Positions 27,916-38,023 are shown, counted from the stretch's first letter. The stretch is 64,000 bases of DNA from Sphaerotilus natans (GCF_900156335.1 NZ_FTMZ01000002.1:186001-250000), one strand, 5' to 3'. Numbers and translations: made by a program. The notes: generated by a model not told the origin, from the letters alone.

Positions 27916-27981
27916 CCCCGCTCACGGGGGCCGACCGGCACGGGTTCTCCGGGTCACCATGCCCTCGGGTATAGTGAATCC

Positions 27982-28434
27982 ATGTTCGACGTGCTCGTCT
28001 ACCTCTACGAAAACTACTGGCGGCCGGACTCCTGTCCGGAGCATGACCAGCTGTCGCGCAAGCTGACCTCGGTCGGCTTCGAGAACGACGAGATCGAGGA
28101 GGCGCTGAGCTGGCTCGACGGCCTGACCAGCGTGGCCGAGACCCAGGCGCAGATGCAGAGCGCGCTGTCGATGCGCATCTACACCGCCTCGGAGCAGGAC
28201 CGGCTCGGCACCACCTCGATCGCCTTCCTGAGCTTCCTGGAGTCGGCCGGCGTGCTGCCGGCGCACATGCGCGAGATCGCCGTCGACCGGGCGATGGCCG
28301 CCCCGGGTGGATCGCTGGCGCTCGAGGACCTGAAGATCATCGTGCTGATGGTCTTCTGGAGCATGGGCGAGGAGCCCGACGCGCTGATCCTCGACGAGCT
28401 CTTTGTCGACGACGCCGACCGGCTCATTCACTGA
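27982..28434 (+). CDS. smg: Smg-family protein (DUF494)
   Basis: A 150-residue cytoplasmic protein starting MFDVLVYLYENYW, the hallmark of Smg/DUF494, followed by SVGFENDEIEEALSWLDGL. The function is unknown, though the gene is conserved next to dprA and topA in proteobacteria; topA is not in the window here, since the next gene is the convergent DUF1631 protein. The gap of 66 bp after dprA suggests co-transcription. Confidence 0.9.
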   Translation: MFDVLVYLYENYWRPDSCPEHDQLSRKLTSVGFENDEIEEALSWLDGLTSVAETQAQMQSALSMRIYTASEQDRLGTTSIAFLSFLESAGVLPAHMREIAVDRAMAAPGGSLALEDLKIIVLMVFWSMGEEPDALILDELFVDDADRLIH

Positions 28435-28481
28435 CGCGCCAAGGCCGGACGTGCAGGGCGCGGTGGCGTGACTGCAGCGCC

Positions 28482-31163
28482 TCAGTGCAGCAGCCGCGCC
28501 GGATCGGCGTCGAGCTTGGCCAGCGCGTTGCGAGTGGCGCGCACCGTCAGCGACTCTTCCTCGAAGGGCACCAGCAGGCCGGCCTGCAGGAAGGACGCCA
28601 GGCGGTGCTTCTGGAACATGATGCCGCGCCCCTGCACCGACACGAACAGGCTGAACTGCTTGCGACTGCCCTGCCAGGCCAGCTGCACCGGCTCGATGCG
28701 GTCGCGGTAGTCGAGCCGGAACCAGTTGCCGACCGTCAGGTCGGCCACCCAGGCCACCATCGCCGGCGTCGGCATCGAGCCGCCCTCGGCGACCACCTCC
28801 AGATCCTGGGTCTCGTGGCCCGAGAGATCGCGCACCATCGACTCGTCGATCTCGATGTCGCCGGCCTCGGGCAGCAGATCCTCCAGCGCCTCGAGCTGCA
28901 TCATCAGCTCGTCGAGACGCTCGGTCGGAATGGTCGCGGTGCGGGCCGAGAAGGCCGCCTGCAGCGCATTGTTGAGCGACTGCAGATACTCGTCCTGCCG
29001 CGGCATCGGCACGCCGGCCGAGCCCATGCCCTCGCGCAGGCGCTTGAGCAGCGGCGGCAGCCGGCGGATCGCCTCGGCCCGCTCCTCGCGCGAGACCTTG
29101 GCGCTGGCCAGCCAGATCAGGTCGGAGGCGACCTTGCTCATCGCCCGGGTCTGCTCGCTGCTGGCGCTGGTCTTGACCGCGGTGGTCGCCAGCACGTCGG
29201 CCCAGACATGGAAGAGGAACTGGCGCACGCTGTCATGCACCGGCACCTTGTCGAGCATCTTGCGCATCTCGATGGTGTACTGGATCGCCATCGTCTCGCG
29301 CTGCTCGATCTGCTGCGCCAGCGACACGCCCTTGCTCGCGGCGACATGCTCGGTCTTGAAATACTCCTCGATGAAGCGCTCGAACTCGGTCAGCACCGTC
29401 TGGAAGACCCGCCGACCGGTGTCCGGATAGGCCTCGACGACCTGCACGACCCGCTTGATCTCTCGCTCCATCGGCTCGCTGACGCCGGCTGCGCCCACCT
29501 CGAAGCCCATCACGCAGCCGCCCATGCGGTCGATCAGCTTGCGCGCCGGATGGTCGATGGTGGCGAAGAAGTCGGGCTCGGCGATCGCCACCCGCAGCAC
29601 CGGCATCTGCAGCCGCGCGAACCACACCCGCACGGTGGCCGGGATGCGCTCCTCGGTCAGCAGGCTCTGGAACATCAGCGCGACGATCTCGATGGTGGCG
29701 CGCTCGACCGGCGTGGTCGCGGCCTGCTTGAGCGCGACCTTGCGGCTCTGCAGCTCCTGCAGCAGCCCCGGCGTCGACACCGCGACTGCCTGCGACAGCA
29801 CCGGCACGCCCGAAGCCACACCGGCCGCGGAGGCCCCGCCCTCGAAGCGACGGCGCACCGCCTGCTCGGCATCGCTGATCGCCGCGCTCAGCCCGGGCGA
29901 GGGCTGCACCTGCGGATGCGCGATGGTCGAGCTGTAGAAGTCGGGCACCTGCCGCGCGACCAGCCGGTTGAGCCGGCCCAGCACCGCCTCGGCCTGCTCG
30001 ATGCTGCGCAGCAGGCCCGGCGAGTGCGTCATCATGCGCGTCTCGTCGTGCACGTCGCGCAGCGGCACCGGCACGGTGGCCGCACCGGCGGAAGACGGCG
30101 GCGACACATCCGCCATCATCGTCGGCGCATAGAGATGGGCATCGCGGCTGTCCGGTGCCGTCGTGTCGCCAGGCTGGTCGGCACGGGCTGCGCCGCCTGA
30201 GCCGCCACCGCCGCCCCAGGCCGGGCCACTGCCTGCACTCGCCCCCGCAGCGCCCGATCCGGCCGCCGCGCCGCCGACGCCCGAGCCCGCACCGGGGCCG
30301 CCACCCGAAGCCCAGCGGGACGGCGTCGACGAATCGGAGCCGGGGCGGTTGTCGTTGCGGTTGTCGTTGCGGTTCAGATGGGCTGGCGAGGGAAAGCGCT
30401 CCTGCGGCGGCTGGGCGGCCCCCCCGGGTCGGGCTGCAGGGACCGCAGCGCCAACCGCTGCCTCCGGCGAGAGGCCGCCCGCACGCGACACGCGGCTGCC
30501 GTCCTTGCTGCGGCGAATGAAATGGCGCAGATTGACCTCGGGACAAACGCCCTGCCCGATCAGCCAGCGGTTGACCTCGTGGTAGGCCTCATGGATGAGT
30601 ACCGCGAATTCCTCGTGCAGCATCGGCTGCAGCGCCCGCCAGGCCTCGGCGCTGAAGCCGGCCGTGAACCAGCTCTCCGACACCGCCCGGGCCAGCGCGT
30701 GCGGACGCAGCACATCCAGCTCGTCGAGCTCGTCGCGGTGATCCAGCGCCGCCATCCGGTAGCGCAGGTCGGAGAACTCCCAGCTGGCCTTGTCCAGCAG
30801 CGCCATCGCCATGTGCGAGACGACGATCTCCTGGTCGACCGAGGCGTCGTCGACGATCGCGAGCTCGTCGGCACGGGTGGCGTTGCGCCCCGCACCCTGC
30901 GGCGCGACCTGGCGACCGGCCGCCGCCTGCTGAAGCTGCTGCCCGAAGGCGATGGCCCAGCGGCCGGACTGCAGCGGCAGATCCACCAGCAGATCGCGGT
31001 AGACCGCATGATGCGCCGACGGCGTGCGTGCCTGCTCGGCGATGCGGTCACGCACCCGCTCGGTCAGCGAGCCGGCCACCCGGGGCATCAGCCGCTGCAG
31101 CTGCTCGCAATAGAGTCGCCGCGCCTGTGCGGCCAGCAGCGAGGAGGGGGTTGCGGCAGCCAT
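28482..31163 (-). CDS. DUF1631 family protein
   Basis: A large (893 residues) predicted cytoplasmic protein. The C-terminal half matches DUF1631: LPVLRVAIAEPDFFATI-type segments, HPARKLIDRMGG, and a closing beta-rich part (WFRLDYRDRIEPVQLAWQ, LFVSVQGRGIMFQKHRL) that resembles a PilZ-like barrel. The middle (about residues 225-345) is a low-complexity Gly/Ser/Ala/Pro region. DUF1631 proteins are sometimes misnamed thymidine phosphorylase; no such motif is here. A role in cyclic-di-GMP binding is possible from the PilZ-like end but unproven. Monocistronic, converging on smg. Confidence 0.85.
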   Translation of the reverse strand: MAAATPSSLLAAQARRLYCEQLQRLMPRVAGSLTERVRDRIAEQARTPSAHHAVYRDLLVDLPLQSGRWAIAFGQQLQQAAAGRQVAPQGAGRNATRADELAIVDDASVDQEIVVSHMAMALLDKASWEFSDLRYRMAALDHRDELDELDVLRPHALARAVSESWFTAGFSAEAWRALQPMLHEEFAVLIHEAYHEVNRWLIGQGVCPEVNLRHFIRRSKDGSRVSRAGGLSPEAAVGAAVPAARPGGAAQPPQERFPSPAHLNRNDNRNDNRPGSDSSTPSRWASGGGPGAGSGVGGAAAGSGAAGASAGSGPAWGGGGGSGGAARADQPGDTTAPDSRDAHLYAPTMMADVSPPSSAGAATVPVPLRDVHDETRMMTHSPGLLRSIEQAEAVLGRLNRLVARQVPDFYSSTIAHPQVQPSPGLSAAISDAEQAVRRRFEGGASAAGVASGVPVLSQAVAVSTPGLLQELQSRKVALKQAATTPVERATIEIVALMFQSLLTEERIPATVRVWFARLQMPVLRVAIAEPDFFATIDHPARKLIDRMGGCVMGFEVGAAGVSEPMEREIKRVVQVVEAYPDTGRRVFQTVLTEFERFIEEYFKTEHVAASKGVSLAQQIEQRETMAIQYTIEMRKMLDKVPVHDSVRQFLFHVWADVLATTAVKTSASSEQTRAMSKVASDLIWLASAKVSREERAEAIRRLPPLLKRLREGMGSAGVPMPRQDEYLQSLNNALQAAFSARTATIPTERLDELMMQLEALEDLLPEAGDIEIDESMVRDLSGHETQDLEVVAEGGSMPTPAMVAWVADLTVGNWFRLDYRDRIEPVQLAWQGSRKQFSLFVSVQGRGIMFQKHRLASFLQAGLLVPFEEESLTVRATRNALAKLDADPARLLH

Positions 31164-31244
31164 GGGAAAGGTGGGGGAAGGAGGAATCGACCGTCGGAAT
31201 CTGGAAAAATAGTGTGTACTACTTTACACCAGCCGGTCGATGCC

Positions 31245-32291
31245 TCACACGACCGCGCCGGCGTTCGGATCGTTCGGATCCTGGTCCTTTTTGGCGCCCG
31301 CACTGACCAGATCCTCGCGCTTGACGCCCAGCCACATCGCGATGGCTGCAGCGACGAACACCGACGAGTAGATGCCGAAGAGAATGCCGATCGTCAGTGC
31401 CACCGCGAAGTAGTGCAGCGTCGGGCCACCGAACAGCAGCATCGACAGCACCATCATCTGCGTCGAGCCGTGCGTGATGATGGTGCGGCTCATCGTGCTG
31501 GTGATCGCGTGGTCGATGACCTCGGGCGTGGTCATCTTGCGGAACTTGCGGAAGGCCTCGCGGATGCGGTCGAAGATCACCACCGACTCGTTGACCGAGT
31601 AGCCCAGCACCGCCAGCACCGCCGCCAGCACCGCCAGCGAGAACTCCCACTGGAAGAAGGCGAAGAAGCCCAGGATGATGATCACGTCGTGCAGGTTGGC
31701 GATGATCGCGGCCACCGCGAACTTCCACTCGAAGCGGATCGCCAGATAGATCATGATGCCGACGACCACGAAGGCCAGCGCCTTCAGACCGTCCTCGGCG
31801 AGCTCCTTGCCGACCTGCGGGCCGACGAACTCGCTGCGGGTGAGCTTGAGCGGCTCGGTGGCGCTGCCATTGCTGCCGGCCTCGCAGACCTGGCGGCTGA
31901 TGCTCTCGCCCTTGTCGGTGGTGATCTGCACCGGCTTGACCAGGCCGCCCTCGGCCGAGCACAGCTGGGCGAAGACGCGGCCGACCACCTCGTTCTGCTT
32001 GACGCCCTCGCGCAGCGGCAGGCGGATCAGCACATCGCGCGAGGTGCCGAACTTCTGCACCTGCACTTCGCCGAAGTTCATCGCCTCGACGGTGGTGCGC
32101 ACCTTGGCGATGTCGGCGCTCTGGGCGTACTCGGTCTCGATGACCGTGCCGCCGGTGAACTCGATCGACAGGTGCAGCCCGCGGGTCAGCAGGAAGAACA
32201 CCGCCAGCGCGAACGTGGCGAAGGAGATGATGTTGAACACCAGCGCATGCCGCATGAACGGGATGTCGCGGCGCAGGCGGAAGAATTCCAT
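31245..32291 (-). CDS. secF: Protein translocase subunit SecF
   Basis: Inner-membrane accessory of SecYEG that uses the proton gradient to pull preproteins. The start at 32291 gives 348 residues beginning MEFFRLRRDIPFMRH. Six membrane segments are visible: one near residue 20, a periplasmic domain with LSIEFTGGTVIE, then five from about 150 onwards, including VLGYSVNESVVIFDRIRE and TLHYFAVALTIGILFGIYSS, the family signatures. Third in yajC-secD-secF, 13 bp after secD. Confidence 0.96.
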   Translation of the reverse strand: MEFFRLRRDIPFMRHALVFNIISFATFALAVFFLLTRGLHLSIEFTGGTVIETEYAQSADIAKVRTTVEAMNFGEVQVQKFGTSRDVLIRLPLREGVKQNEVVGRVFAQLCSAEGGLVKPVQITTDKGESISRQVCEAGSNGSATEPLKLTRSEFVGPQVGKELAEDGLKALAFVVVGIMIYLAIRFEWKFAVAAIIANLHDVIIILGFFAFFQWEFSLAVLAAVLAVLGYSVNESVVIFDRIREAFRKFRKMTTPEVIDHAITSTMSRTIITHGSTQMMVLSMLLFGGPTLHYFAVALTIGILFGIYSSVFVAAAIAMWLGVKREDLVSAGAKKDQDPNDPNAGAVV

Positions 32292-32304
32292 GAGGTGACT
32301 CCCT

Positions 32305-34209
32305 TCAGGCCTTGGGCGAGGTGACGGCCGAGGCGGCGTCGGCCGGTCCCGGCTGCGCGGCCGGCTTCCAGACCTGGCCGATCGAGACGCCCTGCAGCTT
32401 CTTCTTGCGGCCGTACCAGAGGTTGACCAGCCCCCGCGAGAAGAGCACCGCCGAGAACATCGAGGTGAGAATGCCCAGGCAATGCACGACGGCAAAGCCG
32501 CGCACCGGGCCGGAGCCGAAAGCCAGCAGCGCCACGCCGGCGATCAGCGTGGTCACGTTGGAGTCCAGGATGGTGCCCCAGGCGGCCTCGTAGCCCATGT
32601 GGATCGCCTTCTGCGGCGAGGCACCGGCGCGCAGTTCCTCGCGCACCCGCTCGTTGATCAGCACGTTGGCGTCGATCGCCATGCCCAGCACCAGCGCGAT
32701 CGCGGCGATGCCCGGCAGCGTCAGCGTGGCCTGCATCATCGACAGGATCGCCACCAGCAGCAGCAGGTTCACGCCGAGCGCCAGCGTCGAGAACACGCCG
32801 AACAGCATGTAGTAGGCGCACATGAAGACGGCGATGGCCAGGAAGCCGTACAGCACGCTGTCGAAGCCCTTGGCGATGTTCTCGGCGCCCAGGCTGGGGC
32901 CGATCAGGCGCTCCTCGATGATCTCCATCGGCGCGGCCAGCGAGCCCGCGCGCAGCAGCAGCGCGGTGTCGGCCGCCTCGACGGGCGTCATCGAGCCGGA
33001 GATCTGCACCCGGCCGCCACCGATCTCCGAGCGGATCACGGGGGCCGTCACGACCTCGCCCTTGCCCTTCTCGAACAGCAGGATGGCCATGCGCTTGTTG
33101 ATGTTCTCGCGGGTGACGTCGCGGAAGATGCGCGCGCCGCGTGCGTCGAGCGTCAGGTGCACCGCCGGCTGCTGGTTGTCGTCGAAGCCGGCCTGCGCGT
33201 CGGTCAGGTTCTCGCCGGTCAGCACCACCTGGCGCTTGACGATGATGGGCACGCCGCCGCGCTCCAGGAAGCGCTCGGTGCCAAAGGGCACCGGCGCACC
33301 GCCGCCCAGCGCGGCCTGGGCCTCGGGGCCGTCGTCGACCATGCGCACTTCCAGCGTGGCGGTGCGACCGATGATGTCCTTGGCCTTGGCCACGTCCTGA
33401 ACGCCCGGCAGCTGCACCACCACCCGGTCGGCGCCCTGCTGCTGGATCACCGGCTCGGCCACGCCGAGCTCGTTGATGCGGTTGTGCAGCGTGTTGATGT
33501 TCTGCGTCAGCGCCTGCTGCTGGACGTTGCGGACCGCCTCGGGCTTGATGCGGCCGATCAGCCGGGGCTCGGCGGCGTCGCCGGCCTCGGTCCAGAGCAT
33601 GTCGGCCTGGGCCAGCGTCAGCGCCTCGCGCGCCTTGGTCAGGGTCTCGCGGTCGCGCAGGCGCACCTCGATGGCATCGCCACTGCGCTGGATGCCGGCG
33701 TGACGGATCGACTTGTCGCGCAGCAGCGTGCGCACGTCGCCCGCGAGCGACTCGGTCTTCTTGGTCAGCGCCGCGGCCATGTCGACCTGCATCAGGAAAT
33801 GCACGCCGCCGCGCAGGTCCAGACCCAGGTACATCGGCTGCGCGCCCAGCCCGGTCAGCCACTGCGGCGAGCGCGAGACCAGGTTCAGCGCGACGATGTA
33901 GGACGGATCGGCCGGATCGGGATTGAGCGCGCGGATGATCGCATCACGCGCCTTGAGCTGGGTGTCGGTGTCGCCGAAGCGGGCGCGCACCGAATTGCCC
34001 TCGAGCTGGACAAAATCAGGCTTCAGGCCGGCAGCCTGCAGGGCCTGCTCGACCCGGGGCACCAGACCGGCATCGACCTTCAGCGTGGCCTTGCCGCTGG
34101 AGACCTGGACGGCCGGCGCCTCGCCGAAGAAGTTGGGCAGCGTGTAGAGCAGGCCCACCACCATCGCGATGGCCAGGATCAGGTACTTCCACCAGGGGTA
34201 GCGGTTCAT
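32305..34209 (-). CDS. secD: Protein translocase subunit SecD
   Basis: Larger partner of SecF. 634 residues: one N-terminal transmembrane segment (LILAIAMVVGLLYTLPNFFG), a long periplasmic region (about 30-440) including YLGLDLRGGVHFLMQVD and the P1 head, then five membrane segments with ALVLGMAIDANVLINERVRE and TTLIAGVALLAFGSGPVRGF. All are standard for the family. Middle gene of the operon. Confidence 0.96.
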   Translation of the reverse strand: MNRYPWWKYLILAIAMVVGLLYTLPNFFGEAPAVQVSSGKATLKVDAGLVPRVEQALQAAGLKPDFVQLEGNSVRARFGDTDTQLKARDAIIRALNPDPADPSYIVALNLVSRSPQWLTGLGAQPMYLGLDLRGGVHFLMQVDMAAALTKKTESLAGDVRTLLRDKSIRHAGIQRSGDAIEVRLRDRETLTKAREALTLAQADMLWTEAGDAAEPRLIGRIKPEAVRNVQQQALTQNINTLHNRINELGVAEPVIQQQGADRVVVQLPGVQDVAKAKDIIGRTATLEVRMVDDGPEAQAALGGGAPVPFGTERFLERGGVPIIVKRQVVLTGENLTDAQAGFDDNQQPAVHLTLDARGARIFRDVTRENINKRMAILLFEKGKGEVVTAPVIRSEIGGGRVQISGSMTPVEAADTALLLRAGSLAAPMEIIEERLIGPSLGAENIAKGFDSVLYGFLAIAVFMCAYYMLFGVFSTLALGVNLLLLVAILSMMQATLTLPGIAAIALVLGMAIDANVLINERVREELRAGASPQKAIHMGYEAAWGTILDSNVTTLIAGVALLAFGSGPVRGFAVVHCLGILTSMFSAVLFSRGLVNLWYGRKKKLQGVSIGQVWKPAAQPGPADAASAVTSPKA

Positions 34210-34270
34210 CGTTCAGCCTGAGAGCAAGAAATCGGCAGGGAAGCAGCAAGGCAGCGGGCGACGGCCCGGC

Positions 34271-34594
34271 TTACTTGATCGAGCCCTTGGGCAGGACCTG
34301 CACCACCGCGCTGCGCTGGCACTGGACCTCGACGCCCGAGGACACTTCCAGCGACACGAAGGATTCGGCCACCTTGGTGACCCGACCCAGCAGGCCGCCG
34401 GCGGTGACGACCTCGTCGCCCTTGGCCAGCGCGTCGATCATCGCCTTGTGCTCCTTCTGCTTCTTCATCTGGGGCCGGATCATGATGAAGTACAGCACCA
34501 CGAACATCAGCACCAGCGGCAGCAGCTGCATCAGGGACGAGCCGCCTGCGGGTGCGGCGCCAGCCGCCTGGGCGTAGGCATTGGAAATGAACAC
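34271..34594 (-). CDS. yajC: YajC, SecDF-associated membrane subunit
   Basis: A single-span membrane protein of 107 residues with a helix MQLLPLVLMFVVLYFIMIRP followed by QMKKQKEHKAMIDAL and KGDEVVTAGGLLGRVTKV, the YajC signature. I choose the GTG at 34594 because GGAG lies 6 nt upstream and MFISNAYAQ is the usual family start; a TTG at 34609 would overlap that ribosome binding site. First gene of the operon, 61 bp before secD. Confidence 0.92.
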   Translation of the reverse strand: MFISNAYAQAAGAAPAGGSSLMQLLPLVLMFVVLYFIMIRPQMKKQKEHKAMIDALAKGDEVVTAGGLLGRVTKVAESFVSLEVSSGVEVQCQRSAVVQVLPKGSIK

Positions 34595-34731
34595 GTTCGG
34601 CTCCTGCAAAGGGGAAACAAGGGAAAAAGCGCACGATTGTAGGGGTGTCCGGAAACCGACCGGACCCCGGGCGACCCCACCCGCCCGGGCCGGGGGTCAA
34701 GGCGGCAAAAGCGCCAACCGATATCGATGCC

Positions 34732-36144
34732 ATGGACCGCCCTCTTGCGCCCCCTGTCACCGATTCCCGCCTGTCACGCGCGCTGAGCGCCAGCGCCCGC
34801 GGCACGCTGCTGCTGATCGTGCCGGCGCGGCTCGACGAGATGGCCGCCCTGCTGGGCGCGGCCCTGCGCGAGACGGTGCTGCAGGCGGCCGCCTTGCCGC
34901 TCGAGACGGCGCTGCGCGCCCTGCAAGCCGCCAGCGAGGCCGAAGTCCTGCACCGCCGCGGCGACGGCTTCCTGGTGGTGCTGGGCGATGCGTCGCCCGA
35001 GCATGCCGACACCGTGACGCACCGGCTGCTGGATGCGCTGGAGCATCCGGTCGAGGTCGCCGGCCAGCGCTTCTGCCTGGGCGGCTGCGCCGGCCGGGTC
35101 GACTTCGATGCGCAGAGCGGGCACGAGGTCGCCACGCTGCTGCGCCAGGCCGATCTGGCCAGCCTGGAGGCCCGCCGGCTCGGTCGCGGCCAGTGTGTCC
35201 GGCATGAGGCGGCCACCACGATGACCGCGATGCGTCGGCTGCGCGCCGAGGACACTCTGCACCGCGGCGTCGACCAGATCCGGCTCGACCTGCTGTTCGA
35301 GATCCAGGCCGACATGTGCACCGGCGCGCTGACCGGTGCGGTCGCCCTGCCGCGCTGGACCCCGGCGCTGGGCGCGGGCGTGGCCGACAGCGGTCGCGGC
35401 TGGGCCGCGGTGGCCGCCGACGCCGGGCTGATGCACCGGCTGACCCTGATGCTGCTGCACGGCATCTGCCGCCAGGTGCGCCAGTGGCGTGACCAGGGGC
35501 TGGAGGTGCCCAGCCTGTCGGTCGATCTGCCGGTCGGGCTCTGGCAGGACCGCACGCTGGTGTCGATGGTGCTCGACGCGCTGGTCGACCAGGGCCTGCC
35601 CGGCGGCACGCTGACGCTGCTGATGCCCGGCGCGGCGCTGTCGGGCGACGCGGACCTGCTGCGCGGCATGCTGCGCTCGCTGCGCGCCACCGGCGTGCGG
35701 GTCGGGCTGGCGCGCCTGGGCGATGCCGGACCGGTCTCGCTGGACACGCTCGGTCGCCTGCCGCTCGACGAGCTGACGCTCGACGCCCGGGTGCTGGAGC
35801 GCCTCGGCCAGCGTGACGGCACCCGCATGGCCGCCGCGCTGATCGGCCTGGGCCAGGCGCTGGGACTGCGGGTGGTCGCCGAGGGCGTGCGCAGCGACGA
35901 GCAGCTCGACTTTCTGCGCGCTCGCCACTGCGACGAGTTCCAGGGCCCGGTGCTGTCGCTGCCGGTCGGCGCCACGACGATGACCCAGGTGCTGATGCAT
36001 GCCCGGGTCCAGCACCGGGTGGTGCTGGACTGCACGACCGGAACCGGCCCCGGCACGGGCGCGGGCACCAGCGCGGCACCGGAGCCGACCCGCGGCCTGG
36101 CTCACCGGACCGGCCGGATCTCCATCACTGCTGCAGCAGGTTGA
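34732..36144 (+). CDS. Degenerate GGDEF-EAL domain protein
   Basis: A 470-residue cytoplasmic protein with the two-domain order of bifunctional cyclic-di-GMP enzymes but with key residues lost. The GGDEF position reads RRGDGF (75-80). The EAL position reads GAVALPRW, with Val for the catalytic Glu, and the usual DDFGTG loop reads LARLGDAG. The late EAL marks AEGVRSDEQLDFLRARHCDEFQG are kept. It should therefore be neither cyclase nor phosphodiesterase, and may be a ligand-sensing or scaffold protein. I start at 34732; an in-frame start at 34645 lacks support. The final 20 bp overlap the convergent protease gene. Confidence 0.75.
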   Translation: MDRPLAPPVTDSRLSRALSASARGTLLLIVPARLDEMAALLGAALRETVLQAAALPLETALRALQAASEAEVLHRRGDGFLVVLGDASPEHADTVTHRLLDALEHPVEVAGQRFCLGGCAGRVDFDAQSGHEVATLLRQADLASLEARRLGRGQCVRHEAATTMTAMRRLRAEDTLHRGVDQIRLDLLFEIQADMCTGALTGAVALPRWTPALGAGVADSGRGWAAVAADAGLMHRLTLMLLHGICRQVRQWRDQGLEVPSLSVDLPVGLWQDRTLVSMVLDALVDQGLPGGTLTLLMPGAALSGDADLLRGMLRSLRATGVRVGLARLGDAGPVSLDTLGRLPLDELTLDARVLERLGQRDGTRMAAALIGLGQALGLRVVAEGVRSDEQLDFLRARHCDEFQGPVLSLPVGATTMTQVLMHARVQHRVVLDCTTGTGPGTGAGTSAAPEPTRGLAHRTGRISITAAAG

Positions 36145-37876
36145 GCACGTACTGGCCGCTAGCGCTGCCGGTGCCACCGCTGGCATAGACCACCCGCACC
36201 AGATAGTTGACCGCTGCGGTCGTGCTGTTGCGCACCGTGACCGTCTCCGGCAGGCCGGCTGCTCGCGTGCTCGAGGCCAGCGCGGAGGTGCCCGCAGCGT
36301 TGTACAGATAGAGCTGGTAGTTCTGCGTGCTGACCGTGTGGTTCAGCGTCGCCGACAGCGTGCGGCCGGCCGCGACGCTCACCCGGAAATAGTCGGTGTC
36401 GGTGGTCGAGGCCACCGTGCCGGCGATGCGCGCATGGGTCGCGGCGATCACGCTGGGCGTGGTGGCGGTGTTGTTCGACTCGACCTCGGTGATCGCGGTC
36501 GGCTGCGAGCCCATCGCGGTGTCGACCGCCTTCTTCGCGTCGACGATGCCGGTGCCGATCGTCGTCGTCGTGCCCGGGCTGACCGGGAAGGCCCGCGCGG
36601 AGCTCTTGAGCATGCTCTCGACCTGATCGGGCGTCAGCGCGGCATTCTTGGCCAGCATCAGCGCGGCCACGCCGGCCACATGCGGCGTGGCCATCGAGGT
36701 GCCGTTGTAGGACGCATAGCTGTCCGCGCCGGGCACGGTGCTGCCGGCATTGAGCGTCGACAGGATGCCGGCACCCGGTGCGGCCACGTCGACGACCGAG
36801 CCATAGTTCGAGAACGAGGCCCGCGCACCGGTGCGCGTGGTCGCGCCGACGGTGATCACGCCGGCGCAGTTGGCCGGGCTGGCGTTGGACGCATTGAGGT
36901 TCGAGTTGCCGGCCGCGATCACCAGCATCGCGCTGCGCGAGCGGGCGGAATTGATCGCGTTCTGCATCGTCGTGCCGCAGGCGCCCGAGCCGCCCAGTGA
37001 CAGGTTGAGCACCCGCGCCGGATAGGCATTGGCGGGAATCCCAGACACGGTGCCCCCCGAGGCCCAGACCACGCCGGCCGCGATGTCGGAGGTGTAGCCG
37101 CCGCAGGTGCCCAGCACCCGCACCGGCACGATCTTGGCCGAAGGGGCCACGCCCGCGACCCCCAGGCCGTTGTTGGTGACGGCGGCGATGGTGCCGGCCA
37201 CATGGGTGCCGTGCCAGCTGCTCGAGCCGGAGCACCAGTCGCCCGGGTCGCGGGCATCGGCATCCCGGCCGTTGCCGTCGTTGGCGGTGGCGGTGTCGGC
37301 GATGAAGTCATAGCCACCGACGATGTTGGCCGCCAGATCGGCATGCGGCCGGTAGCCGGTGTCGATCACCGCGACCCGCACGCCCGCGCCCAACGAGCGG
37401 TCCCAGGTGGCCGGCAGGTTGATGCCGCCCACCGCCTCGTAGTAGTGCCACTGGCTGGCGAACTGGCTGTCCGACGGCACCCACTGCGGCAGCATCACCA
37501 GATCCGGCTCGACCGACAGCACCTCGGCATCCGCCGCGGCCATCTCGCTCGACAGGGTGCGGATCTGCTCGGGCGTCAGCGCGCGGCTGGCGCGAAAGAC
37601 GCTGCTGCCGTCATGGCCGTCGCGGCGGAAGGCCACCTTCGCGCCGAAGCGGCTGACCACCCGCTCGGCGTGCTGGCGATCGCGCTCGCGGCGCTCGGGC
37701 GTGCGCGCCGCCGTGGCGGTCGAGAACGAGGTGGCGCGGTAATGCACGATGAACTGGTCGGTCATCTTCGGCGCGCTCGGAGCAGCTTCGCTGGCCTGGG
37801 CAGACACGCCGGCAGCAGCCAGCAGCACGGCGGCCATCAGGCGCGCGGGCGGAAAAGGCAGGACACGATACGACAT
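36125..37876 (-). CDS. Secreted S8 (subtilisin-like) serine protease with PPC domain
   Basis: A 583-residue exported protease. Signal peptide: LMAAVLLAAAGVSAQASEA, cleavage near 30. An inhibitor-I9-like propeptide follows to about 135 (QFIVHYRATSF...LTPEQIRTLSSEM). The catalytic domain shows Asp in RVAVIDTGYRPHADL, His in WHGTHVAGTIAAV, the oxyanion Asn in VIAAGNSNLNAS and Ser in NGTSMATPHVAG. The last 100 residues form a bacterial pre-peptidase C-terminal (PPC) domain (TDTDYFRVSVAAGRTLSATL, YQLYLYNAAG), often removed after export. Start fixed by the signal peptide at 37876. Probably a type II-secreted extracellular protease. Confidence 0.93.
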   Translation of the reverse strand: MSYRVLPFPPARLMAAVLLAAAGVSAQASEAAPSAPKMTDQFIVHYRATSFSTATAARTPERRERDRQHAERVVSRFGAKVAFRRDGHDGSSVFRASRALTPEQIRTLSSEMAAADAEVLSVEPDLVMLPQWVPSDSQFASQWHYYEAVGGINLPATWDRSLGAGVRVAVIDTGYRPHADLAANIVGGYDFIADTATANDGNGRDADARDPGDWCSGSSSWHGTHVAGTIAAVTNNGLGVAGVAPSAKIVPVRVLGTCGGYTSDIAAGVVWASGGTVSGIPANAYPARVLNLSLGGSGACGTTMQNAINSARSRSAMLVIAAGNSNLNASNASPANCAGVITVGATTRTGARASFSNYGSVVDVAAPGAGILSTLNAGSTVPGADSYASYNGTSMATPHVAGVAALMLAKNAALTPDQVESMLKSSARAFPVSPGTTTTIGTGIVDAKKAVDTAMGSQPTAITEVESNNTATTPSVIAATHARIAGTVASTTDTDYFRVSVAAGRTLSATLNHTVSTQNYQLYLYNAAGTSALASSTRAAGLPETVTVRNSTTAAVNYLVRVVYASGGTGSASGQYVLNLLQQ

Positions 37877-38023
37877 GGGGTTTCTCCTCCTGGGAGCTCG
37901 TATCGTGTGCAACCGGCCTCCAGGGTTTGTTTCTGCGCTGGCGGGGCGCATGCACAAATTCACACTTCTCTACAAATATGAAAAAACGGGGTTTCTCGCT
38001 GTTGTTTCCAGAACAGTCAGACG

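Noticed and set aside
28482-31163. Thymidine phosphorylase, a name often attached to this family
   Set aside because: None of the phosphorylase motifs is present; it fits DUF1631.
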